Assembly (NCBI GenBank): GCA_020848735.1
Contig: JADLHO010000128.1
Span: forward strand, 1 to 55,297
Direction: 5' to 3'
Length of the DNA: 55,297 bases
Source of the DNA: Planctomycetota bacterium
GTDB lineage: Bacteria > Planctomycetota > UBA1135 > UBA2386
The position numbers and the translations under genes were made by a program. The notes beneath the pieces were generated by a model. The model saw only the letters and a program-made list of their open reading frames with translations, did not search any database and was not told the origin of the DNA. Shown here one piece after another: positions 16,619 through 25,284 of the stretch (position 1 is its first letter; the number at the start of each line of letters is the position of its first letter).

Positions 16619-17200
16619 ATGCTCACCCTCAAGTCGGCCCTCTGTGCCCTCCTCCCGTTCCTCGTCGCCGCCTCCGATGCCGCGACTCCTCCCAGCGTCG
16701 AGTACGACGTCTACGTCGAGTGCAAGTGCACCCCGCGCATCCAGCTCGAGTACCACCCGGACTTCCTCCCGTGGAACGTGAGCTGGGCGCCCGATCCTGC
16801 CAACCAGTTCGGCGTCTGCAGCTTCGGCTACTGCGAGCTCTTCACGGCTCGCCCCTGCGACGGCAGCTTCGCGATCACCGTCTCCTACGTGGGGAACACG
16901 ATCCCCGCGCCGCCTTGCACGGGTGATTCCTCCATCTCGTACGACCCGGAAGGCGACGGGGGATTCGAGAGCTGGGGCACCCTCAACAACGTGACGCCCT
17001 CGATCACGAAGACCGGAGTCGGCAAGACCAAGGTCGAGTGCAAGAAGGTCACCCAGGGCTTCCAGGAGGAACGGGAGGCCGACGCCGACGTCTCCGAGAT
17101 CAGCGTCGCGTGCAGCACGGGGGGCAACCAGGTGCACCAGCGCAAGGTCACGATCCGTGAGGTCTGCCAGGGCTGCGAAGGCGCACCGAAGGTGAACTGA
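16619..17200 (+). CDS. Secreted cysteine-rich protein of unknown function
   Basis: A 193-residue exported protein that I cannot assign. It begins with a signal peptide (LKSALCALLPFLVAASDA), and the mature part has about ten cysteines. They occur as CKC early, then CSFGYC and PC in the next 40 residues, then single cysteines, and a final CQGC. This suggests several disulfides. The mid region is rich in Gly, Asp and Ser (YDPEGDGGFESWG). A TTG codon two residues earlier (16613) is an alternative start and matches the MK opening of the next gene. The following secreted protein starts 48 bp downstream in the same direction, so the two probably form a unit. Confidence 0.7.
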   Translation: MLTLKSALCALLPFLVAASDAATPPSVEYDVYVECKCTPRIQLEYHPDFLPWNVSWAPDPANQFGVCSFGYCELFTARPCDGSFAITVSYVGNTIPAPPCTGDSSISYDPEGDGGFESWGTLNNVTPSITKTGVGKTKVECKKVTQGFQEEREADADVSEISVACSTGGNQVHQRKVTIREVCQGCEGAPKVN

Positions 17201-17248
17201 GTCCACGCCGTCGTCCACGACCAGAGTCACCCCCTCGAAAGCCGAACC

Positions 17249-18064
17249 GTGAAGATCACCCTCTCCGTGTCACTCCTGGTGGCCGCACTCGCGGGGGCGG
17301 CGTTGCTCACGAGCAACGCCGTCGACTCGGCTGCGCCGCCGAAGCTCGCGCTCGCCGAGTTCGAGACCATCGCCCCCGCGCTCGAGCGCGGCACCACCAT
17401 CGCCTATCGCCGCGTGCCCTGCTCCCGCGAGCGCGCGGCGATCGAGGCCGCCACGGGCGCACCCGCACCCGAGGATCTCCAGACCGACACGCTCCGCACG
17501 CTCGGTCCGCTTCCCGAGGAACTGGTCGCCGTCTACTCGAGGAACTTCCTCGCGACCGGCACCCAGCTCATCGGCCAGGCCGAGAAGGCGGTGGTCAACG
17601 ACGTCGCCAGCGCGCGCACCCAGGCCACCGAACTCCTGCTGGGCCAGCAGTACCTCGTCGCCTCGCGCGCCCTGCGCGAAGGTCACTACTGGACCGTGCC
17701 GGGGAACTCGCGGCCGCAGCTCCCGGAGCACTGGACCTACATCGGCTCGCTCAGCAACCAGACGACCGCGGACGGCCAGAACGTGGAGATCTTCGTGCCG
17801 ATCGACCTGCGGGAGCCCGAGCTGCGCACGACCTACGAGGCGCTGCTCTCGCTGGAGAACGAACTGCGTCGCGAGCGCGCCGCCGAGTTCAACCGTCTCT
17901 CGTTCGACGAGCGGCGCGAGATCGTCGCACGCGCCGACCGCGCCCGGCGCGGCGAGGCCGTGAGCCCCGAGCTTCCCGAGTACTTCTGGCGCTTCCAGGT
18001 CGATCCGACCACCTTCCTCGCCTCCGCAGCCGAGCTGAACGAACTCGTCGCGGTGGCGCGCTGA
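17249..18064 (+). CDS. Secreted protein of unknown function
   Basis: A 271-residue protein starting with GTG. It has an N-terminal signal peptide (residues 1-24, ITLSVSLLVAALAGAALLTS). The mature part is mostly alpha-helical and charged. A helical stretch includes NFLATGTQLIGQAEKAVVNDVASARTQ, and a C-terminal Arg/Glu-rich segment includes LENELRRERAAEFNRLSFDERREIVARADRARRGE, probably a coiled coil. Only one cysteine remains after the signal. I do not recognise a family. It lies 48 bp after the cysteine-rich secreted protein and 59 bp before the convergent tRNA-Leu. Low lipobox similarity makes periplasmic or secreted localisation more likely than lipid anchoring. Confidence 0.7.
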   Translation: MKITLSVSLLVAALAGAALLTSNAVDSAAPPKLALAEFETIAPALERGTTIAYRRVPCSRERAAIEAATGAPAPEDLQTDTLRTLGPLPEELVAVYSRNFLATGTQLIGQAEKAVVNDVASARTQATELLLGQQYLVASRALREGHYWTVPGNSRPQLPEHWTYIGSLSNQTTADGQNVEIFVPIDLREPELRTTYEALLSLENELRRERAAEFNRLSFDERREIVARADRARRGEAVSPELPEYFWRFQVDPTTFLASAAELNELVAVAR

Positions 18065-18123
18065 CGCGCGTCGCCGGGGATCGGTGCGGGAGATCCGCGC
18101 GGGTGAGCTGTGCGGGTGATCTG

Positions 18124-18206
<83 letters not shown>

Positions 18207-18220
18207 GAGGGGCGGGAAGG

Positions 18221-19429
18221 CTAGCGGCCGTCGCGTCGCGACGCCATGCCGTCGACCTGCGTCTCGCGCTCGACGAACGCGAGCAACGCGTCGACGGCTT
18301 CGGAGGGCCCGGTACGGCGGAGGAGGACGCGGACCGCGCGGTGTGCGCGCGCGGCGTCGCCGCGGCGGAGCGCGTCGCGCGCGACGATCACGAGCGCGGC
18401 CTCGCGGCGGAGCGCGTCGACGAGTTCGGCGCTGCCCAGGGCCTCCGGCAGGCCGTCGAGCGTCGCGATGATGCGCTGCCAGGCTTCCGTGGTCGCGGCG
18501 CGTGCCCAGTCGCGGAGGGCCTGACCCGTCGCCTGCCGTCGCGCGGCGAGATCGCCCGCGAGCAGCGCGGTTGCCGGAGCGTCGCGGTCGGCGCGCTCGG
18601 CCTGTTCCAGCAGCGCTTCGGCCGCGGCGAGTCCGCCGTCGGGTTGCGCCAGGGCGAGCATGCCGGCGGCGGCGAAGAGCTCAGCGAGGCGCGCGCGTTC
18701 GGCGACGCGTTCGCAGGGCAGGGCCGCCTCCACCACGCGGAGCTGCAGTGCGGCAGCGGCAGCCGGACCACCGCGTTCGAGCGCGAGCCGTCGGGCCTCG
18801 CGGAGGATGGACGCATCGTGCGGGAAGCGGGCGAGCGCCCGGTCGAGGCGCGCCGGGTCGTCGACGGTCGCGAGCATGGCTTCGAGCTGAGCTGCGCTCC
18901 GCACGATCTCGAGCGGCGCCGTGCGGAGGTCGAGGGCGTCCAACAGCGCGGTCGCCGACCGCCGATCACCGCGCGCGAGCCGGCAGGACGCGAGTGCCAG
19001 GCCCGCCTGCGCGACGAGGAACGGTGGCCCGATGGACTCGCGTGGCGCATGGCGCAGCACGCGCAGCAACGCGGTCTCGGCGCCCGCCGCACCCCGACAG
19101 CGCAGCTCGAGGGCGCTGCGGTGCCGCGCGCAGAGTTCGTCGCGGCGGCGCGCGGCGAGGTGGGCGCGCAGCCGCGGTCGGAGGATCAGCAGCGTGACCA
19201 GCAGCGCGACGTTGAGGAATGCGAGGCGACCGGCGGCGGAGCCGAGCACCGGACCGGCGAGCCACGCGATCACGTCGAAGCCTTGGCCCAGCAACGTGAA
19301 CACGGGGCCCAGGAGGGCGAGCGTGAGCACGGCGAGACCGACGAGGAGCCACACGCGGGCGCGGCGCGTGCGCGGCAGCAGGCGCCGGATCGTCCAGCGC
19401 AGTGCGTCGTGGGACCCGCGCTCCGTCAT
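18221..19429 (-). CDS. Membrane-anchored helical-repeat (TPR-like) protein
   Basis: A 402-residue protein with two N-terminal membrane segments (about residues 26-48 and 70-84). A long helical domain follows, made of repeats of the A-x-x-L-x-x-A type that resemble tetratricopeptide units. Examples are FLVAQAGLALASCRLARGDRRSATALLDAL, LFAAAGMLALAQPDGGLAAAEALLEQAE and ALRRGDAARAHRAVRVLLRR. The helical part probably faces one side of the membrane as a docking platform. The ATG overlaps the stop of the HEAT-like membrane protein gene (ATGA), which itself overlaps ddl. No enzymatic motif is present. It is the last gene before the tRNA, whose 5' end is only 14 bp away. Function unknown. Confidence 0.72.
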   Translation of the reverse strand: MTERGSHDALRWTIRRLLPRTRRARVWLLVGLAVLTLALLGPVFTLLGQGFDVIAWLAGPVLGSAAGRLAFLNVALLVTLLILRPRLRAHLAARRRDELCARHRSALELRCRGAAGAETALLRVLRHAPRESIGPPFLVAQAGLALASCRLARGDRRSATALLDALDLRTAPLEIVRSAAQLEAMLATVDDPARLDRALARFPHDASILREARRLALERGGPAAAAALQLRVVEAALPCERVAERARLAELFAAAGMLALAQPDGGLAAAEALLEQAERADRDAPATALLAGDLAARRQATGQALRDWARAATTEAWQRIIATLDGLPEALGSAELVDALRREAALVIVARDALRRGDAARAHRAVRVLLRRTGPSEAVDALLAFVERETQVDGMASRRDGR

Positions 19430-21027
19430 GGTCTGCCCTCCGACCGTGTGGCCCTCGCCGACGCCGCGTTCGCCGCGAGGGCTTCGCCGGCGAGACGGGC
19501 GAGTTCCGGCGCCGTCGTCTGTCGTCGCGCGGCGTCGAGCACGCGGCGCGCACCGGTCGTGCCGAGCTTCGCGAGGGCGCGGATGACGAGTGCGCCGCGA
19601 TGCGCGCGCGCCGCGCGATCCGGTTCGCGCAGGATGCCGGCGAAGAGCTCGCGAAGTGCCGCGGTCGCGCCGGTGCCGAGCGCGGACCAGGCCGCGACGA
19701 GGTGCTCGTCCGCGGGAGACGGTGCGCGTCCCCAGGTGCGGGCGAGCGCCCCGACGACGCCGTCGCCGAGCTCCGCGAGCAGGCTGCGTGCGGCGGCGCG
19801 ATCCGCATCGCTCGCGGCCGGATCCGTCGCGAGCAGCGCGATCGGCTCCGCGGCGCGCGGTCCGGCGGCGATCAGCAGGTCTCTGTGATGCGGTGGACTC
19901 GCCGCGCCGAACTCGGCCGCGAGGACCGGCGCGAGCGCGTCGAGCGTCGACCCTCGCCGCAACGCGGCATGCCACGCCTTCGCGGCGCGGGCTTCGTGCG
20001 CCACGTCGACGAGCGCTCGCCAGAGCGCCGGACGCGGGTCGTCGAGGATGGCGTCGAATGCGGTGTCGCCGTCGCCGAGCTCGCGCGCGAGCGAGGCGAG
20101 CTGCTCGGGACGCGCGCGGCGGATCGCACGCCGGACCTCGCCGGCGCTCGTGACGCGCGCCCGGGACGCGAGACGATCGGCACTCCCCATGGCGATCGCG
20201 GCGTCGAGCGCGAGGTCGCGGAGCACCGCGTGCGTGCTGCGCGCCGCGGCATCGAGACCCTCCTCGGCGGCCGGGCCGAGGGCGATCGCGACCGTGAGCG
20301 CGAAGCGACTCGCGCGGGCTCGCTGCGCCGAGTGCTCCTCGCTCGGTTCGGCCTCGAGCTCCGTGAGCAGGGCGCGGAAGAGGTCCTTGCCGAGGCTCAC
20401 CGCGAGGACGACGGCGCGCCGGTCGTCGGGAGCGAGAGTGAGCGCCTGCCGCAGCAGCTCACCGGCGACGACCCCACCGAGTTCGGCCAGTTCGACGAGT
20501 GCCGGGGCTTCGCCGTCGAGTGCCGTCGTGACCAGGCGAGCGAGGTGCGCGCGGTTGAGTTCGAGGGCATCGAGCACTCGCCGCGGCTCTTCGATGCGGC
20601 GCTGCAGCTCGGGCACCATCGCGAGCCACGCCGCGACCGCGGCCGCTTCCTCGCGGAAGCGCCGGTCCGCGGGGAAGCCGGGGCCGCGCGGCTCCGCGGG
20701 ACTCGTGGCCGCGGGGGGCGCGGGCTCGAGCCAGAGCCGCGCCTCGGCGAGCAGGCGCGCGGCGCTGTGATCGCCGGGATCGGCTTCGAGCGCGCGCCCG
20801 AGCCGATGCACGGTCGTCGCCGCGTCCCGCGTGCACCAGGCCTCGATGCCGAGGAAGAGATCGTCGAGTGCGCCGTGGGCGCGGATCGCCTCGGCACGCC
20901 GTGCGCTGCGGCGGTCCCGCCACACGCACACGGCGACCAGGACGAGCAGGATCGGAACTTCGAGGAGCACGGGCTCCGCGAGCAGGAACGCGAGGGCGTC
21001 ACCCGCGAGTTCCGTCGCCGACTGCAT
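19426..21027 (-). CDS. Membrane-anchored HEAT-like repeat protein
   Basis: A 533-residue protein with one N-terminal membrane segment (about residues 17-36, PVLLEVPILLVLVAVCVW) and then an all-helical domain rich in Ala, Leu, Arg and Glu. The C-terminal half shows HEAT-like periodicity, for example LRELFAGILREPDRAARAHRGALVIRALAKLGTTGARRVLDAA. An N-terminal stretch (ATTVHRLGRALEADPGDHSAARLLAEARLWL) is TPR-like. ATG 21027 shares its A with the TGA stop of ddl (TGATG), so the two are translationally coupled. The four-base overlap with the next gene continues the cassette. An envelope or peptidoglycan-related scaffold role is inferred from context only. Confidence 0.72.
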   Translation of the reverse strand: MQSATELAGDALAFLLAEPVLLEVPILLVLVAVCVWRDRRSARRAEAIRAHGALDDLFLGIEAWCTRDAATTVHRLGRALEADPGDHSAARLLAEARLWLEPAPPAATSPAEPRGPGFPADRRFREEAAAVAAWLAMVPELQRRIEEPRRVLDALELNRAHLARLVTTALDGEAPALVELAELGGVVAGELLRQALTLAPDDRRAVVLAVSLGKDLFRALLTELEAEPSEEHSAQRARASRFALTVAIALGPAAEEGLDAAARSTHAVLRDLALDAAIAMGSADRLASRARVTSAGEVRRAIRRARPEQLASLARELGDGDTAFDAILDDPRPALWRALVDVAHEARAAKAWHAALRRGSTLDALAPVLAAEFGAASPPHHRDLLIAAGPRAAEPIALLATDPAASDADRAAARSLLAELGDGVVGALARTWGRAPSPADEHLVAAWSALGTGATAALRELFAGILREPDRAARAHRGALVIRALAKLGTTGARRVLDAARRQTTAPELARLAGEALAANAASARATRSEGRP

Positions 21028-22085
21028 CACGCACTCCGGGGCGCTCGTCGCTGCGGCGCGCGACCGCGCGCGAGGGCCGCGTCGAGCAGACGGTCGAGCA
21101 GCGCGGGGAACGCGATGCCCGCGGCCGCGGCGCACTTGGGCAGGAGGCTGGCCTCGGTCAGGCCGGGCAGGGTGTTGAGTTCGAGCACCCTCGGACCGTC
21201 GGCGGTGACGATCATGTCGGTCCGCGAGACGCCGTCGCAGCCCAGCGCCAGGTGACAGCGCTTCGCCAGCGCCTGGACCTCGGCGATGCCCGCGGCGTCC
21301 AGGCCACGCGGCGGGATGAGCTCCAGCGCCCCGCCGCTCGCGTACTTGGCCGTCGGCGTGAACCAGTCATCGAGCTGCGGATAGATCCCGACCGGCGGCA
21401 GGGCCTCGAGTTCGTCCCCGCTGTTGCCGAGCACCGGGACGCTGATCTCCTCGCCGCGCAGCGGGCGCTCGGCGACGTATCGCCGCCCCCGTTCGCGTCC
21501 GAAGAACGCGGCCAACCCGGCGCGGTCCGTGCATCGCTCGACGCCGAAGCTCGATCCGGAGAGGTCGGTCTTCACGAAGCAGGGCAGTCCCAGCGCGTCG
21601 ACGATGCGCTCGACTTCCCGATCGACGTCTGCGCCGTCGAGTGGTCCGGTGACGCAATCGGCCATCGGCACGCCGTGCGCGCGCAGACATTCACGCGTGC
21701 GCAGCTTGTCCATGCCGACCGCGGAAGCCGCAGTTCCCGAGCCGACGAAGGGCAGGTCGTGGAGTTCGAGCATGCCCTGCAGGCTGCCGTCCTCGCCTGC
21801 GCGACCGTGCAGCGCCGGGAACACGACGCGGATCCCACGGTCGAGGAGCTCACCCAACGCGACCCCGGGGCGCTGCGCCCGACCCAGGTGCGGGCCGAGC
21901 TCGGGCGCGGGCTCGCCGCTGGCGAGTGCCGCCGTCGCGACGTGCCAGCTGCCGTCCTTGGCGAGATAGACGGGCCAGGGCCGCCAGCGGCGACGATCCA
22001 GGGCGCGGAGCACCGCGGTGCAGGAGCGCAGCGAGACGTCGTGCTCCGCCGAACGTCCGCCGCCGAGAACGGCGAGATCGAGCAT
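21027..22085 (-). CDS. ddl: D-alanine--D-alanine ligase
   Basis: A 352-residue ATP-grasp enzyme that joins two D-alanines for the peptidoglycan stem peptide in the cytosol. It shows the family landmarks: GGGRSAEHDVSLRS at the N-terminus, FPALHGRAGEDGSLQGMLE (D-Ala site), YVGSG-like FVGSGTAASAVGMDKLRTR, FVKTDLSGSSFGV (ATP-grasp lysine and glycine loop), and DMIVTADGPRVLELNTLPGLTEASLLPKCAAAAG with the metal-binding Glu and Asn. Length is normal. Its presence shows that this organism keeps the core of peptidoglycan synthesis. It heads a coupled cassette with two membrane-anchored helical-repeat proteins. Confidence 0.95.
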   Translation of the reverse strand: MLDLAVLGGGRSAEHDVSLRSCTAVLRALDRRRWRPWPVYLAKDGSWHVATAALASGEPAPELGPHLGRAQRPGVALGELLDRGIRVVFPALHGRAGEDGSLQGMLELHDLPFVGSGTAASAVGMDKLRTRECLRAHGVPMADCVTGPLDGADVDREVERIVDALGLPCFVKTDLSGSSFGVERCTDRAGLAAFFGRERGRRYVAERPLRGEEISVPVLGNSGDELEALPPVGIYPQLDDWFTPTAKYASGGALELIPPRGLDAAGIAEVQALAKRCHLALGCDGVSRTDMIVTADGPRVLELNTLPGLTEASLLPKCAAAAGIAFPALLDRLLDAALARGRAPQRRAPRSA

Positions 22086-22129
22086 CGCGTGTCCGGTTCA
22101 GCGCCGCCGCCGCGAGCGGCAGACCAAGG

Positions 22130-22486
22130 TCAGACCGCGCCGCGCGCGCCGCTCTTCTGGTCCTCTTCCGAGAGGATCTCGAGCAACTCGTCGAGCATCT
22201 TCACCATGAGCCGGTGCTGACGCTCGACGCTGACGACGCGGTGCATGATCTTCTCGATCACCGGCGGCATCAGCGACTGCAGCGTGTAGTTCTTGATCAT
22301 GTTGAAGGTCTCGAGCCGCTCCGGGCTCGGGTCCTTCTGGAAGTGGAAGCTGAAGGCGTCGTTGAGCGCGGTCTCGCTGAAGCGCTTGATCTCCCGCGCC
22401 AGCTCCTCGTCGGTCTCGTGGTTGTGCGAGGTCTTGAACGACTCCACCTTGAAGCGGTGGAGCAGGTCCCGGAACTTCTTCTTCAC
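22130..22486 (-). CDS. Conserved-looking 118-residue helical protein, unknown
   Basis: A small protein starting with GTG (KKKFRDLLHRFKVESF...). Its composition stands apart from its neighbours, rich in Lys, Phe, His, Met and Glu and poor in Ala and Arg, as in a constrained, well-expressed protein. It is predicted all-helical: DEELAREIKRFSETALNDAF, then LETFNMIKNYTLQSLMPPVIEK, then RVVSVERQHRLMVKMLDELLEILSEED. A His-rich turn (TSHNHETDEE) follows the first helix. There is no signal peptide. It sits between fabF and ddl (43 bp before ddl). The frame is open to 22633, but the extra N-terminus looks non-coding. No family recognised. Confidence 0.7.
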   Translation of the reverse strand: MKKKFRDLLHRFKVESFKTSHNHETDEELAREIKRFSETALNDAFSFHFQKDPSPERLETFNMIKNYTLQSLMPPVIEKIMHRVVSVERQHRLMVKMLDELLEILSEEDQKSGARGAV

Positions 22487-22545
22487 GGCAGCGCCTGCGG
22501 AGAGGGGTTGGACGGTGAGCGCGTCGCAGTCACGCGCGAGTCCGG

Positions 22546-22551
22546 ATGATA
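22546..22551 (-). promoter_or_regulatory. Putative -10 (TATCAT) upstream of the 118-residue protein
   Basis: TATCAT matches the consensus -10 at five of six bases on the minus strand. It lies 59 nt upstream of GTG 22486 and just downstream of a hairpin that may end fabF transcription. No convincing -35 at 16-18 bp. Confidence 0.35.
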
Positions 22552-22558
22552 GCCCTGC

Positions 22559-22576
22559 CCCTGGTCGCAACCAGGG
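22559..22576 (-). terminator. Stem-loop between fabF and the 118-residue gene
   Basis: CCCTGGT and ACCAGGG form a perfect 7-bp stem with a 4-nt loop, about 80 nt after the fabF stop on the transcribed strand. There is no U-run, so termination is possible but unproven. It is immediately followed by the TATCAT element. Confidence 0.35.
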
Positions 22577-22654
22577 ACGGGCCACGAAAGCGGCAGCGCC
22601 TGCGGCGACGGCGAATTGCGGGATCGAGGCCACGCAGCGCCGATCCGCCCCGGC

Positions 22655-23899
22655 TCAGCCGCGGAATCGTGCGACCGCCAGCGCGGTGTTGTGCCCGCCG
22701 AAGCCGAGAGAGTTGCTGAACGCGACGTCGATCGATGCCTCGCGCGCGACGTTGGGCACGTAATCGAGATCGCAGTCGGGGTCGGGCGTCTCGTAGTTGA
22801 TCGTCGGTGGGATCGCACCGCGCAGGATCGACTGCACCGTGAACACGAGCTCGATGGCGCCGGACGCACCGAGCAGGTGACCGGTCATCGACTTCGTCGA
22901 CGAGACCGGGACGCGCCGCGCGTGCTCACCGAGGACCTTCTTCAACGCGAGGGTCTCGATGCGGTCGTTGAGCGGCGTGCTCGTGCCGTGCGCGTTGACG
23001 TACCCGACGCGCTCGAAGGCGACCTGCCCATCGCGCAGTGCGGCCGCGATCGCGCGGCTGGCGCCGCCCGCACCTTCGTCGGGCGCGGTGATGTGGTAGG
23101 CGTCGTCGGTCGAACCGTAGCCGATGAGCTCGGCGAGGATCGGCGCGCCGCGCCGCCGTGCGTGCTCCAGCTCCTCGAGGACGAGCGCGCCGGCTCCTTC
23201 ACCCATCACGAAGCCGTCGCGATCCTTGTCGAAGGGGCGCGAGGCGCGCGCGGGCGCATCGTTGCGCTCCGAGAGCGCTCGCAGCGAGCAGAAGCCCGCG
23301 AGGCTCAGTGCGGTCGTCGCCGCCTCGGAGCCACCCGTCAGCATGATGTCCGCCTCGTCCCACTGGATCGCGCGCAGCGCCATGCCGATGGCGTGGCTCG
23401 CGCTGGCGCAGGCGGACGAGGTCGCGAAGCAGGTGCCCTGCAGGCCGTAGCGGATCGCGGCCTGGCCGGCGAGCGCGTTGACCATCATCTTCGGGATGAA
23501 GAAGGGGCTCACGCGGTCGGGACCTCGCTCGAGGAAGATCTCCTTCGTCGCTTCGAGCTCCTGGATGCCGCCGATGCCGGTGCCGAGGATGCAGCCCGCG
23601 CGCGTCGGATCTTCCTTCGCGATCTCGAGCCCCGACGCCTTCATCGCCTCGTCGGCCGACACCATCATGAACTGGGTGTACGGATCCATCTTCCGGGCCT
23701 CCGGCTTGGCGAAGTACTTCAGCGGATCGAAGTCGTCGATCAGACACGCGAAGCGGCTCGAGTGTCGGCTGACGTCGAAGCGCGAGATGGACTTCGCCGA
23801 GGAGCGTCCGGCGAGCAGGGCGTCCCAGGTCGAGGCGAGATCGAGTCCGAGCGGCGTGACCGCCCCCAGCCCGGTGATGACGACGCGACGTCGGTTCAT
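22655..23899 (-). CDS. fabF: 3-oxoacyl-ACP synthase II
   Basis: A 414-residue thiolase-fold condensing enzyme that elongates acyl-ACP with malonyl-ACP in cytosolic type II fatty-acid synthesis. The catalytic triad is visible: Cys164 in TSSACASASHAIG, His304 in YVNAHGTSTPLND and His341 in KSMTGHLLGASG. Other FabF features are VVITGLGAVTPLG at the N-terminus, the DGFVMGEGAGALVLE strand and the C-terminal SNSLGFGGHNTALAV loop. The gene follows acpP by 238 bp in the fab cluster. That spacer holds a stem-loop but no ORF that looks real. The downstream spacer to the next gene is 168 bp. Confidence 0.96.
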   Translation of the reverse strand: MNRRRVVITGLGAVTPLGLDLASTWDALLAGRSSAKSISRFDVSRHSSRFACLIDDFDPLKYFAKPEARKMDPYTQFMMVSADEAMKASGLEIAKEDPTRAGCILGTGIGGIQELEATKEIFLERGPDRVSPFFIPKMMVNALAGQAAIRYGLQGTCFATSSACASASHAIGMALRAIQWDEADIMLTGGSEAATTALSLAGFCSLRALSERNDAPARASRPFDKDRDGFVMGEGAGALVLEELEHARRRGAPILAELIGYGSTDDAYHITAPDEGAGGASRAIAAALRDGQVAFERVGYVNAHGTSTPLNDRIETLALKKVLGEHARRVPVSSTKSMTGHLLGASGAIELVFTVQSILRGAIPPTINYETPDPDCDLDYVPNVAREASIDVAFSNSLGFGGHNTALAVARFRG

Positions 23900-24066
23900 G
23901 GTTCACGGCACCCGGCGTCGACGCGAGGGACGGCGGGATGCAAGCGATCGCACAGGCGCGTGCCTGCGCGGGACGACGGAGGGGAGACGAACGGCGAAGC
24001 CGCGGCGACGAAGCACCCAGGCCCCGCCCTCACGACGGCAACCCTGACGACGGCGAGACGCGGAGA

Positions 24067-24104
24067 CCCGCCGCACCGGAGAACTCGGAGTCCACTGCGG
24101 CGGG
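24067..24104 (-). terminator. Long-loop hairpin between acpP and fabF
   Basis: CCCGCCGCA and TGCGGCGGG make a perfect 9-bp stem around a 20-nt loop, 34 nt downstream of the acpP stop. It could dampen read-through so that acpP is made in excess over fabF, as ACP usually is. No U-run follows. The rest of the 238-bp spacer shows nothing recognisable. Confidence 0.4.
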
Positions 24105-24137
24105 GCGCTGAAGTCCAGCCACCCACGCCGAAGGGCC

Positions 24138-24377
24138 TCACATCTTCTCCTTGATGTACTTCACGGCGTCCCCGACCGTCTGGATCTTCTCGGCGTCCTC
24201 GTCCGGGATGTTGATCCCGAACTCGTCCTCGAACTCCATGACGAGCTCGACGGTGTCGAGCGAGTCGGCGCCGAGGTCGTTGATGAACGAGGTCTCGGGC
24301 GTGATCTTGTCGCGGCTCGTGCCGAGCTGTTCGCACACGATGTTGATGACCCGCTCTTCGACGCTCTGTTCAGACAC
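24138..24377 (-). CDS. acpP: Acyl carrier protein
   Basis: A 79-residue acidic carrier protein that holds growing acyl chains on a phosphopantetheine arm. The attachment serine is Ser39 in [16 protein letters not shown], the universal DSL motif. The ends match [17 protein letters not shown] and [23 protein letters not shown]. The GTG at 24377 is chosen because it gives the standard ACP length and sits 7 nt after a TAGGTC hexamer. The open frame extends further to 24464, but that sequence does not look like ACP. Genes on either side are fabG and fabF. The unusual short leader suggests its own promoter within the cluster. Confidence 0.96.
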   Translation of the reverse strand: MSEQSVEERVINIVCEQLGTSRDKITPETSFINDLGADSLDTVELVMEFEDEFGINIPDEDAEKIQTVGDAVKYIKEKM

Positions 24378-24384
24378 GTTGGTG

Positions 24385-24390
24385 GACCTA
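24385..24390 (-). promoter_or_regulatory. Putative -10 hexamer 7 nt before acpP
   Basis: TAGGTC on the minus strand ends 7 nt before the acpP GTG, again the leaderless spacing. No Shine-Dalgarno lies between. It would give acpP a promoter independent of fabG. Confidence 0.4.
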
Positions 24391-24484
24391 TCGGTTTGTT
24401 GCAAGGGAGGGAACTCCAGGAGGAGGTCCGGTCCGGTGCGGCTGTGCCGGATTGGATCCGGCACCCGACAACCGGCCGGGAAGG

Positions 24485-25240
24485 CTACAGAGTCATGCCG
24501 CCGTCGACCACCAGAACCTGTCCGGTGATGTAGGCGCCCGCGTCGCCGCAGAGGAAGCCGACCAGCTGCGCGATGTCGTCCGGGACGCCGAAGCGGCCGA
24601 GGGGAATCGTGGCGAGTGCGGCCTGCCGGACGGCATCCGGCAGGCTGGCCGTCATGTCGGTCTCGATGAAGCCGGGGGCAACGGTGTTGACGGTGACGCC
24701 GCGGGAGCCGAACTCCTTCGCCAGCGACATGGTCAGGCCGTGCAGCGCGGCCTTGCTGGCGGCGTAGTTCGCCTGGCCGGCATTGCCCGTCAGGCCGACC
24801 ACCGAGCCGACGTTGACGATGCGGGGCGCGGCCGTCTTCAACATGGCCCGCACGAAGGCGCGGCAGGTGAGGAAGGCCCCGCGGAGGTTCGTCGCGAGCA
24901 CGGCATCGAAGTCCTTCGCGCTCATGCGGAGGAACGAGCCATCGCGCGTGACGCCCGCGTTGTTGACCAGGATGTTCGGCGCTCCGCCCGCGAGCGTGGC
25001 CTCGGCGAAGGCATTCACGGAGGCCTCGTCGGCGACGTCGACGACGGCGGCCTGGGCGCTGCCCCTCGTGCCGCGGATGCGATCCAGGGTCGCGTCACAA
25101 CCGCCGGCCTTCGTCGACGCGCAGATCACATGGGCCCCCAGCGTGGCGAGGCGCAGGGCGATCGCCTGCCCGATGCCGCGCGAGGCGCCGGTCACGATGG
25201 CGCGGCGGCCCGTCAGCTCGGCGGTGTTGGCGTCGGTCAT
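24485..25240 (-). CDS. fabG: 3-oxoacyl-ACP reductase
   Basis: A 251-residue short-chain dehydrogenase that uses NADPH to reduce 3-ketoacyl-ACP in each elongation round. The cofactor motif TGASRGIG is at residues 17-24, and NNAG at about 93-96. The active-site Ser146 ([13 protein letters not shown]), Tyr159 and Lys163 (YAASK) are all present. The C-terminal [10 protein letters not shown] and [12 protein letters not shown] are typical of FabG. ATG 25240 has CCAGGA about 10 bases upstream. It lies 44 bp after fabH and 107 bp before acpP, the standard fab cluster order. Confidence 0.95.
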   Translation of the reverse strand: MTDANTAELTGRRAIVTGASRGIGQAIALRLATLGAHVICASTKAGGCDATLDRIRGTRGSAQAAVVDVADEASVNAFAEATLAGGAPNILVNNAGVTRDGSFLRMSAKDFDAVLATNLRGAFLTCRAFVRAMLKTAAPRIVNVGSVVGLTGNAGQANYAASKAALHGLTMSLAKEFGSRGVTVNTVAPGFIETDMTASLPDAVRQAALATIPLGRFGVPDDIAQLVGFLCGDAGAYITGQVLVVDGGMTL

Positions 25241-25284
25241 GGCGCGGGGTCCTGGATGGCGTTGTGGCGTGGGACTGGTCCGGC

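Noticed and set aside
22487..22633. 49-residue N-terminal extension of the 118-residue protein
   Set aside because: It differs sharply in composition, crosses the hairpin and -10 region, and lacks a Shine-Dalgarno. GTG 22486 fits better.
23900..24137. Possible small gene between acpP and fabF
   Set aside because: Every frame is Arg/Ala/Pro-rich and lacks a start signal; only the hairpin at 24067-24104 stands out.
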